Source of the DNA: Chitinophagaceae bacterium
Lineage (GTDB): Bacteria; Bacteroidota; Bacteroidia; Chitinophagales; Chitinophagaceae
Assembly: GCA_019454915.1 (NCBI GenBank)
Contig: JACFNM010000064.1
Span: forward strand, 2,672 to 15,648
Direction of reading: 5' to 3'
Length of the DNA stretch: 12,977 nucleotides
The notes under the pieces are model-generated. The model saw only the letters and a list, made by a program, of their open reading frames with translations, was not told the DNA's origin and did not search any database. Positions 6,626 through 12,977 of the stretch are shown one piece after another. Made by a program: the position numbers and the translations under genes. Position 1 is the stretch's first letter. Each line of letters begins with the position of its first letter.

Positions 6626-8407
6626 TTAATCCACTCCCATATAATATGCCAGTAACTGAAGAGGAATCGTATTAATGACCGGCGCCACTATTTCATCAGT
6701 CTCAGGAACCGGCAGTACATCATCTGCCATTCCCTGTATAATATGGTCTCCTTCGGTAATCACCGCTATCACTTTCCCTTTTCGCGCTTTTATTTCCTGT
6801 ATATTACTTACAATCTTTTCGTGACTGGCATCCTTTGTAGCCACAAATACCACGGGCAGCGTTTCTTCAACCAGCGCAATGGGACCATGCTTCATTTCAG
6901 CGGCAGGATAACCTTCGGCGTGGATATAAGAAATCTCTTTCAACTTGAGCGCTCCTTCCAGGGCTATCGGAAAATTATAACCACGCCCGAGGAACAAGGC
7001 ATCCGAGGCGCCAACATACCTAAGGGCAACCTGCTTAATCAAGTCAACGTTTTCCAGCACCTTGCTCACTTTTTCCGGCAACTCATTCAGTTGATTGAGT
7101 AAATGGAGATAACGCTCTCCGCTAATCGTTCCCTTTTCTTTGGCAATCATTAAAGCAATCATCGTCAGTACCGTTAATTGGGCCGTGAATGCTTTCGTAC
7201 TGGCTACTCCAATTTCCGGGCCGGCATGCGTATAAGCCCCCGCATGAGACAAACGGGCAATAGAAGAGCCAACAACATTCACCACACCAAGAATTATCGC
7301 GCCCTGCTCTTTCGCTTTTTCAATAGCGACTATCGTATCTGCCGTCTCCCCGCTCTGGGAGATGGCAATAATCATATCTCCCGGATGAATAACCGGGTTG
7401 CGGTACCTGAATTCCGATGCATACTCCACCTCAACCGGTATCCGGCAAAGCTCTTCTATAATATATTCAGCCTCCAGTCCGGCATGCCAGGAAGTGCCGC
7501 AGGCAACGATTAAAATGCGATTGGCATTCTTAATCAACTCCATATTCTTCTCAATCCCCGGCATCGTGATCATCTTGTTCGCCATGTCGAGTCTGCCACG
7601 CAAGCAATCATGAATCGTTTGCGGCTGCTCAAATATTTCCTTCAGCATGAAATGATCATATCCTCCCTTCTCAATCGCTGCCAACTCCAAATCCAACTGC
7701 TGGATATACGGCGTCTGACGTTCATTACCCAAATTCTTCAGCACCAGCTCATCCGGCTTTATGATGGCAATTTCATAATCGTTTACATAAACCACTTCTC
7801 TCGTATATTCCACGATGGGCGATGCATCACTGGCTAAGAAGTGCTCCCCCTTGCCAATCCCGATCACCAGCGGGCTACCCTTTCTTGCGGCTAATAATGT
7901 ATCAGGGTTATCTTCATCCACCAAAACAATCACATACGCCCCAACGACCCTTTTCAGTGCAATGCGCAACGCTTCTTCGAGCGAACTCCCGTTCTTCTTC
8001 TGAATATCTTCAATAAAATAGAGCAGAACCTCCGGATCCGTATCACTCTGAAACCGGTAGCCTTTTTTGATAAGCTCCTGCTTCAACAACGCATAATTTT
8101 CAATGATACCATTATGTATCATGGCTAATTTTCCGTTCGATGACCGGTGCGGATGCGCATTCCGGTCACTTGGTTCTCCATGCGTGGCCCAACGGGTATG
8201 TCCGATTCCCACGGAGCCATCCACCTGCTGACCCAAAACAGACTCCTCGAGGTTTACGACCTTTCCTCTTTTCTTATACAATTTTAGGCTATGATTTATC
8301 AATGCGATCCCCGCACTGTCATATCCTCGGTATTCCAACCGCTTTAAGCCTTTAAGAATAACGGGATAGGCTTGCCGGTGACCTATATAAGCAACTATTC
8401 CACACAT
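6626..8407 (-). CDS. glmS: glucosamine-6-phosphate synthase (isomerizing), interrupted before its C-terminal tail
   Basis: GlmS makes glucosamine-6-phosphate from fructose-6-phosphate and glutamine, the first committed step to UDP-GlcNAc for peptidoglycan and lipopolysaccharide. The 593-residue frame starts at an ATG that gives MCGIVAYIGH with the nucleophilic Cys2. The glutaminase domain (2 to about 220) shows GHTRWATHGEPSDRNAHPH (69-87) and HNGIIENY. Two SIS sugar-isomerase domains follow, with VACGTSWHAG, SQSGETADT and ASTKAF in the first and LGRGYNFPIALEGALKLKE and EMKHGP in the second. The glutamate of LKEIS and the histidine of KHGP, which serve the isomerase site in E. coli GlmS, are present. 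The frame ends at TAA after LLAYYMGVD, removing the conserved tail that carries the lysine equivalent to E. coli Lys603. As written, the product should be defective in synthesis. Read-through, a second glmS elsewhere, or a sequence error are the alternatives. Confidence 0.95.
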   Translation of the reverse strand: MCGIVAYIGHRQAYPVILKGLKRLEYRGYDSAGIALINHSLKLYKKRGKVVNLEESVLGQQVDGSVGIGHTRWATHGEPSDRNAHPHRSSNGKLAMIHNGIIENYALLKQELIKKGYRFQSDTDPEVLLYFIEDIQKKNGSSLEEALRIALKRVVGAYVIVLVDEDNPDTLLAARKGSPLVIGIGKGEHFLASDASPIVEYTREVVYVNDYEIAIIKPDELVLKNLGNERQTPYIQQLDLELAAIEKGGYDHFMLKEIFEQPQTIHDCLRGRLDMANKMITMPGIEKNMELIKNANRILIVACGTSWHAGLEAEYIIEELCRIPVEVEYASEFRYRNPVIHPGDMIIAISQSGETADTIVAIEKAKEQGAIILGVVNVVGSSIARLSHAGAYTHAGPEIGVASTKAFTAQLTVLTMIALMIAKEKGTISGERYLHLLNQLNELPEKVSKVLENVDLIKQVALRYVGASDALFLGRGYNFPIALEGALKLKEISYIHAEGYPAAEMKHGPIALVEETLPVVFVATKDASHEKIVSNIQEIKARKGKVIAVITEGDHIIQGMADDVLPVPETDEIVAPVINTIPLQLLAYYMGVD

Positions 8408-8750
8408 ATACTTTTTATATTAAGGAACTAATGATTGTTTTACACCAGAAAGAGGGCTATTTATGCCGAATTCATCTGCTGACAGGGTTTCTGCGGATTC
8501 GTAAAACAACCCGGCAGAACCAGGCAGGATTTTATACATCCGGTAAAAACTGTGCCAACTCTCTGATTATAAGAGTACAACGAAATAGCGAACAAAATAT
8601 TTTAAGCCGGCGCTTATCTCTGGAGAGATCAGGATATCCGCAAACATGTTACCGTTAAACCCGGACTTTGGAGGGTAAAAAAGTAAAAGCAAGGTTTCGC
8701 CGGGCGCCATCCAGGCTATAGCCACTAATCGTCCTTTGACAAATCGATCG
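8408..8750. other. intergenic region upstream of glmS, 343 bases, no convincing gene
   Basis: This stretch lies between the stop of the S9 peptidase gene and the start of glmS, both on the minus strand. I see no family-like frame and no perfect TAnnTTTG promoter for glmS. The open frames here (plus 8431-8658; minus 8824-8567) have compositions unlike real proteins, and the second begins inside the peptidase gene. A 5-bp stem with a CGGC loop (8603-8616) is the only small hairpin noted, too weak to call a terminator. A leader regulating glmS could be hidden here, but nothing identifies one. Confidence 0.5.
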
Positions 8751-11126
8751 CTATCTCTTAAGCACGCTTTCAAACAACTGGTGAATGCGTTTATACTCAT
8801 CGGTCCAGCTTGAGGGTTCCACAAAACCGTGATCTTCCAAAGGATACATAGCCACCTGCCAGTTGTTTTTCCCTAATTCGATCAGACGCTGATTCAGCCG
8901 GACAACATCCTGAAAATGTACGTTAACATCCACCACTCCATGGCAGATAAGTAACTGGTCCTTTAGCCCTTCTGCAAAATAGATCGGCGAACTCCTCCGG
9001 TAGGCAATACTATCTTCACCTGGCGTATTTAAAATATTGGAAGTATAGCCATGATTATAGTGTGCCCAGTCGGTAACCGGTCGCAGGGCTGCTCCGGCAG
9101 CAAAGGTTCCCGGAGACGTAAACAAGCCCATGAGGGTAATAAACCCGCCATAAGAACCTCCGTATATGCCTATCCTCCTGGGGTCCACACCGAGGGAGTC
9201 AACGAGATAGGCAGCGCCATCTACCTGATCCCTTAAGTCTTTGCCGCCCATATGCCGGTAGATAGCCGTACGCCAGTCGCGGCCATACCCCGCACTCCCA
9301 CGATAATCTATATCCAGCACATAATATCCTTCGTCCGCCAGCAAATTATGAAACATGTATTCTCTGAAATAGCTGCTCCACCACTTATGGGCGTTTTGAA
9401 GATAGCCGGCGCCGTGTACAAAAATCACCGCGGGCTTCGCCGGATGCGGATGGGCAGGGCGGTATAATCTTGCAGGCACTTTCACGCCATCACGCGCGGT
9501 AATATCAATGAGTTCCGGATCCCGCCAGGGATAAGAGGCAAATAACTCACTCTCTGCTTTGTGGGTAATCCGGCTGATTTTACCCCCAGGCTTATTCTCC
9601 TGTATATAAAGCTCCCAGGGCTTGTTGGCATAGGAATACAAAATGGCGATCTGTTTTTCATCGGGCGACACTTCCACCAAATTAGCTCCGGTCATCGTGG
9701 TAATCCGCTCAGGCTTTCCACCGGCCACTGCCAAACGATACCATTGCTTTTCACCCGGATGAACTTCATTGCTCAGCATATAAAAATATTGCCTATTGCC
9801 TGATAGAACACATTCCTGTATTTCAAAGTTTCCCTTTGTCATGGCCGTTTTCTTACCGGTAGTAACATCCACAATATACAGGTGAGCATAACCTTCCGAT
9901 TCCGACTGAAACCAGAATCTCCCCGCGTCTATCCAACCTGAACGGGCTTCATATATTCCGGGGCCGCCAATCCAGGCATCGTCATGTTGTCTGTCCAACA
10001 AAGTAATACTGCCTTCCACGGCATTGTATTTTAGTAACCACCGGTCTTTATTATCCATTGCACGCATATCCACTATCGCAATATTTTCCTTCGGCGACCA
10101 TGAAATCTTTGAAAAATAAACTCCTCTCACCGCATTCTCTCTTTTTCGCTGCTCCAATAATACCGGGTAATCTTTTAAATACTCCGGCAGGTCACGGATA
10201 CCCTCAACCGAATCCAAAGGGAAAGCCAGTACGGTATCCTTTTCTCTGTCAAAGATGTATAACCGGTAAACCCCGAGAGGAGCGCCCACTTTGGTTCTTC
10301 CGCGTATATCTTCCGTAAAACCACTCTCCGTGACATAGTTGGGGATGATGGTACTTTCTGCTCCTTTGGGGGAAGTAAACAGCACATAACTGATAAACCG
10401 CCCGTCATTACTCAGGGCGGCATTTCGAACCTGACTGTTACCCGTATATATAGTGCGTAATTTCTGTGTAGTGCTCAGCGCCTTGTTATAAGCATCTGCA
10501 GCTTCCCGTTTTTCTTTTCTTTCTTTGAGCACATTTATTAAGATTAGTTCCTCCTTTTCCAGCCACTTCTCTTGTACGTTTCCTGCCGAAGTATCAGCAT
10601 TTTTGACAGCGCTCTCTCCTTTCTGAAAATCGGTCAGCTGCATCGTTTCGCCGTTGCGAATATCCCAGGCATACAAATTATTTTCACGCAGATAAACAAC
10701 CTTAGAATCATTGAAAGCAAATCGGGGCGCCGATTCCTGTTCGCTGGTGTTTGTAATCTGTTTCATCGAACCCGACTTCCTGCTTCCGATAAAGATATCT
10801 CCGTTTTTCTGATACGTATAAGCTGTTCTTGCCGTGTTAAAGACAACGTCCTCTGCAAAAACTATCTTCTTTCTGCCTTCAACGGTTACTTTTTGCGGTA
10901 CTCTGTCAGCCCCGGTTATACTATATAAAGAATCTCCCGGCTCTTTGTCCGGATTCCATAAAAAATACAAAACTTTTCCATCAACACTCCAGCGGGGATC
11001 AGAAGGAGAGTCGCCGATCCATTTTGGATCCTGCATAATTTTCTCCACGGTCAGCGATGCAGGTGTTTGAGCAAAAAGAAAATTGACTGTCAGAAGAAAA
11101 AGAATGGCAATTACACTTTTTTTCAT
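8751..11126 (-). CDS. secreted S9-family serine peptidase (DPP IV / prolyl oligopeptidase type)
   Basis: This 791-residue exported peptidase starts with a signal peptide (MKKSVIAILFLLTVNFLFAQ, cleavage about residue 20). Residues about 30-510 form the DPP IV-like beta-propeller, with repeated blades such as DPRWSVDGKVLYFLW, QESAPRFAFNDSKVVYL and EVSPDEKQIAILYS, that limits access to peptides. The C-terminal alpha/beta-hydrolase domain holds the nucleophile Ser658 in GGSYGG, Asp733 in HGVVDVNVH and His766 in EDHGF, in the order of clan SC peptidases; PAVIFVHGAGY forms the oxyanion side. Members release dipeptides or cut after proline in short peptides, probably in the periplasm. The exact specificity is not readable. 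Full length and intact. It begins 15 bases after the mgtE stop, so it is probably the second gene of an mgtE operon, though no functional link is evident. Confidence 0.93.
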   Translation of the reverse strand: MKKSVIAILFLLTVNFLFAQTPASLTVEKIMQDPKWIGDSPSDPRWSVDGKVLYFLWNPDKEPGDSLYSITGADRVPQKVTVEGRKKIVFAEDVVFNTARTAYTYQKNGDIFIGSRKSGSMKQITNTSEQESAPRFAFNDSKVVYLRENNLYAWDIRNGETMQLTDFQKGESAVKNADTSAGNVQEKWLEKEELILINVLKERKEKREAADAYNKALSTTQKLRTIYTGNSQVRNAALSNDGRFISYVLFTSPKGAESTIIPNYVTESGFTEDIRGRTKVGAPLGVYRLYIFDREKDTVLAFPLDSVEGIRDLPEYLKDYPVLLEQRKRENAVRGVYFSKISWSPKENIAIVDMRAMDNKDRWLLKYNAVEGSITLLDRQHDDAWIGGPGIYEARSGWIDAGRFWFQSESEGYAHLYIVDVTTGKKTAMTKGNFEIQECVLSGNRQYFYMLSNEVHPGEKQWYRLAVAGGKPERITTMTGANLVEVSPDEKQIAILYSYANKPWELYIQENKPGGKISRITHKAESELFASYPWRDPELIDITARDGVKVPARLYRPAHPHPAKPAVIFVHGAGYLQNAHKWWSSYFREYMFHNLLADEGYYVLDIDYRGSAGYGRDWRTAIYRHMGGKDLRDQVDGAAYLVDSLGVDPRRIGIYGGSYGGFITLMGLFTSPGTFAAGAALRPVTDWAHYNHGYTSNILNTPGEDSIAYRRSSPIYFAEGLKDQLLICHGVVDVNVHFQDVVRLNQRLIELGKNNWQVAMYPLEDHGFVEPSSWTDEYKRIHQLFESVLKR

Positions 11127-11141
11127 CTCGATAAAATTTAA

Positions 11142-12533
11142 TCAGAGCAATAAATCCCGAAGAAAAACATAGGCTACGGAGAAGTAGATCACCAGCCCGG
11201 TGACGTCCACCAGGGTTGCAACGAACGGCGCCGAGGAAGTTGCCGGATCGGCTCCCAGTTTTTTCAGTAGCAAAGGAAGCATCGAACCGCTCAGTGTACC
11301 CCATAAAACTACGCCCATTAAAGAAAACCCGACCGTAAACCCGATGAATAAAGAATGAACACCATATACGTCCGGGAAAATATAAGACCAGGCTTCGATA
11401 CGCAGAAATCCAATCAGCCCTAATACTGCGCCCAACATAATGCCCGAAATAATTTCTCTCCTCATCACTCGCCACCAGTCGGCTATATATACTTCTCCCA
11501 TCGCCATTGCCTGTATGATAAGCGTGGACGCCTGCGATCCGCTGTTGCCTCCGCTGGAGATAATCAACGGCACAAACAACGCCAATACAATCGCCTTACT
11601 GAGTTCATCTTCAAAATACGTCATCGCCGTTGCGGTCAGCATTTCACCCAAAAATAAAATGACCAACCATCCCACCCTTTTCCGAAACAGTTTAAACAGC
11701 GGCATCTCCAAATAAGGCTCATCCAGGGCTTCCGTACCCCCAATCTTCTGGATATTTTCAGTAAACTCTTCATTCGCTACCCACAATACGTCGTCAATTG
11801 TTACGATGCCAAGCAAAATATTGTTGTCGTCAACCACCGGCAAGGCCACCCGGTTATTCATCTTAAAAATATTATTCGCCTCTTCCTGCGTATCATGCAC
11901 GTTCAGGGAAATATAGCGCCGGTCAATGATATCCGAAACAATGGTCTTCGGGTCTGCGAGAATAACCTCACGAATCCGGATATCATCCACAAAAGTTCCG
12001 TCTTCCTTAATCACATACACCACATCTATCGTTTCAATATTTTTACCTTCCGTTCTGATTTCGTGTAATACTTCCTCCACCGTCCAATCTTCCCGCACAG
12101 CTATATAATCCGGCATCATCAGCCTTCCTACTGATCCTTCCGGATAGCCCAGCAAGGCCAGGGTAATCCTCCTTTCTTCGGGGTCAAGCAGCTTTATCAG
12201 CTCTCTAACCGTGCCCGTGGGCATCTCCCCAAGAAACGCTGTACGGTCATCTGCGGGCAATTCATTGAATAATTCGGCCGTTTTATGAGGAGACAGAGAC
12301 TTGATAATTCTCTTTTGCTCGGGTACATCTAAAATCTTAAAGGTGCTGACCGCCCTGTGCAGGGAAAGATTAGCTATAATAACCGCTTCATATTCCTCAT
12401 TATCACTCACCAGTTCTGCCACATCACTAATATTCTGGTTATCCAGGAAATCCCGGATAGCCGCTTCATCCTGCGATGCTATCACTTGTTCAAACTGATC
12501 CTGCAACAGAATCTCTTCCTTTTCACCAGGCAT
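11142..12533 (-). CDS. mgtE: MgtE-family magnesium channel/transporter
   Basis: This 463-residue protein matches the full MgtE layout. A cytoplasmic superhelical N domain (about 10-130, with SPHKTAELFNELPADDRTAF) leads to two CBS domains (about 137-195 and 200-257, with VVYVIKEDGTFVDDIRIREV and LPVVDDNNILLGIVTIDDVL). A connecting helix and five membrane helices (about 285-460) follow. The pore signatures SSGGNSGSQAST (327-337) and APFVATLVDVTG (435-446) are present; Asp443 in the latter corresponds to the conserved pore aspartate that binds Mg2+ in the Thermus protein. In this family the N and CBS domains sense cytosolic Mg2+ and close the channel. The inner-membrane protein thus governs Mg2+ uptake. 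The ATG at 12533 follows a good -7 element by about 20 bases. It is followed closely by the S9 peptidase gene. Confidence 0.95.
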   Translation of the reverse strand: MPGEKEEILLQDQFEQVIASQDEAAIRDFLDNQNISDVAELVSDNEEYEAVIIANLSLHRAVSTFKILDVPEQKRIIKSLSPHKTAELFNELPADDRTAFLGEMPTGTVRELIKLLDPEERRITLALLGYPEGSVGRLMMPDYIAVREDWTVEEVLHEIRTEGKNIETIDVVYVIKEDGTFVDDIRIREVILADPKTIVSDIIDRRYISLNVHDTQEEANNIFKMNNRVALPVVDDNNILLGIVTIDDVLWVANEEFTENIQKIGGTEALDEPYLEMPLFKLFRKRVGWLVILFLGEMLTATAMTYFEDELSKAIVLALFVPLIISSGGNSGSQASTLIIQAMAMGEVYIADWWRVMRREIISGIMLGAVLGLIGFLRIEAWSYIFPDVYGVHSLFIGFTVGFSLMGVVLWGTLSGSMLPLLLKKLGADPATSSAPFVATLVDVTGLVIYFSVAYVFLRDLLL

Positions 12534-12542
12534 AATTTTTAT

Positions 12543-12571
12543 TTTGTTATTACAAAATTAGAATAGCTTTG
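12543..12571 (+). promoter_or_regulatory. candidate promoter of the SET-domain gene
   Basis: TTTG (12543-12546), a 17-base spacer and TAGCTTTG (12564-12571) form a perfect match to the Bacteroidota -33/-7 consensus. The ATG of the SET-domain gene follows at 12625, giving a leader of roughly 50 bases. It overlaps the -7 element of the divergent mgtE gene. Confidence 0.55.
12553..12560 (-). promoter_or_regulatory. candidate -7 element of mgtE
   Basis: On the minus strand TAATTTTG (12560-12553) matches TAnnTTTG and lies 19 bases before the mgtE ATG, giving a leader of only about a dozen bases. No matching -33 element is seen. It lies inside the spacer of the divergent SET-gene promoter. Confidence 0.4.
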
Positions 12572-12624
12572 AACATCCGTCTTTTTTATAGTCAACAATT
12601 CTTTTATATATTCTCTCCAATGGT

Positions 12625-12977
12625 ATGCTTGCCGACTATCTCTATATTGATTCCGCCAAAGATAAAGGACGAGGCGTTTTTACCCGCAAAAAAATTGAAG
12701 CGGGAATCATTATAGAAATATCACCCGTTATTGTAATGAGCAGCGCAGAAAGGGATCTGCTGGATCAAACCCGCCTGCATGATTATATCTTTGAATGGGG
12801 CGAAAACAAAAATCAGTGCTGTATGGCTTTAGGATACGTTCCGGTATACAACCATTCCTACCGTTCCAACTGCGAATATTTTATGGACTACGATGATGAA
12901 ACCATTACGATAAAGACGGTCAGGGTAGTCCGCCACGGCGAAGAGTTGACCATTAATTATAATGGCGACTGGAACGA
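12625..12977 (+). CDS. SET-domain protein, putative lysine methyltransferase (5' part; runs off the window)
   Basis: The first 117 residues of a SET-domain protein are visible; the frame is open at the right edge. SET enzymes transfer a methyl group from S-adenosylmethionine to lysine side chains. The canonical elements appear in order: KGRGVFTRKKIEAG (residues 14-27), where the GRGVF turn binds the cofactor, then YNHSYRSNCEY (75-85), equal to the NHSxxPN motif, and HGEELTINY (104-112) with the tyrosine of the active site. The family's usual proline in NHSCxPN is Ser here, as in many short bacterial SET proteins. No chromatin-type accessory domain is seen. Bacterial free-standing SET proteins are poorly characterised, and the substrate is unknown. 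The ATG at 12620 is in another frame and closes after about 30 codons, so 12625 is chosen. It is transcribed divergently from mgtE. Confidence 0.88.
   Translation, partial: MLADYLYIDSAKDKGRGVFTRKKIEAGIIIEISPVIVMSSAERDLLDQTRLHDYIFEWGENKNQCCMALGYVPVYNHSYRSNCEYFMDYDDETITIKTVRVVRHGEELTINYNGDWN

Noticed and set aside
6626-6628. glmS TAA as a recoded selenocysteine or pyrrolysine codon
   Set aside because: Selenocysteine uses TGA and pyrrolysine TAG; neither fits TAA, and no family member has such a residue at this position.
8431-8658. 75-residue plus-strand frame upstream of glmS
   Set aside because: The composition is unlike a folded protein, there is no promoter, and it lies antisense to the glmS leader.
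8567-8824. 85-residue minus-strand frame overlapping the 3' end of the S9 peptidase gene
   Set aside because: It begins inside the peptidase gene in another frame; the part beyond the peptidase stop shows no recognisable domain and no ribosome binding site.
10999-11475. 158-residue minus-strand frame bridging mgtE and the peptidase gene
   Set aside because: It is an alternative frame over two well-supported genes and has no domain of its own.

Overview
The window looks like chromosomal DNA of a Bacteroidota bacterium, probably of the Chitinophagaceae or a near relative. The grounds are a SusC/RagA-type TonB-linked receptor with a carboxypeptidase-D-like N-terminal domain, a Bacteroidota-type ECF sigma factor, a DUF4954-type protein, starts without Shine-Dalgarno sequences, and several matches to the Bacteroidota promoter (TTTG, then TAnnTTTG). 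Base composition is moderate and no mobile element, tRNA, rRNA or CRISPR array was seen.

Left part (1-3640): on the minus strand, in transcription order, lie a small outer-membrane beta-barrel protein (3544-3023) with a clear terminator, an ECF sigma factor (2778-2227), a lipocalin-like lipoprotein (1877-1335) and the first 424 codons of a SusC-like receptor (1274 to beyond the left edge). There is no FecR anti-sigma gene, and the receptor lacks the STN signalling domain. The sigma factor is therefore not wired to this receptor in the classical way. A perfect 8-bp inverted repeat directly abuts a -7-like element in front of the lipoprotein/SusC pair.

Middle part (3640-8750): a plus-strand GNAT acetyltransferase (3677-4180) converges on a 736-residue DUF4954-type beta-helix protein (6429-4219). 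Upstream of that, also on the minus strand, is glmS, glucosamine-6-phosphate synthase. The glmS frame carries an in-frame TAA exactly where the conserved C-terminal tail begins. The tail, ending in the family's invariant AKSVTVE, is still readable in the same frame after the stop (6625-6575). The predicted 593-residue product would lack the C-tail lysine needed for catalysis, which makes this the most notable observation in the window. About 340 bases with no convincing gene lie upstream of glmS.

Right part (8751-12977): an MgtE magnesium channel gene is followed after 15 bases by a secreted S9-family (DPP IV-like) serine peptidase, both on the minus strand and probably co-transcribed. Divergent from mgtE is the 5' part of a SET-domain protein gene, which runs off the right edge. 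The two divergent promoters appear to overlap.

No clearly new multi-gene system was found. The points most worth checking are the interrupted glmS, the operator-like palindrome before the lipoprotein/SusC pair, the orphan sigma factor and the uncharacterised DUF4954 protein beside glmS.
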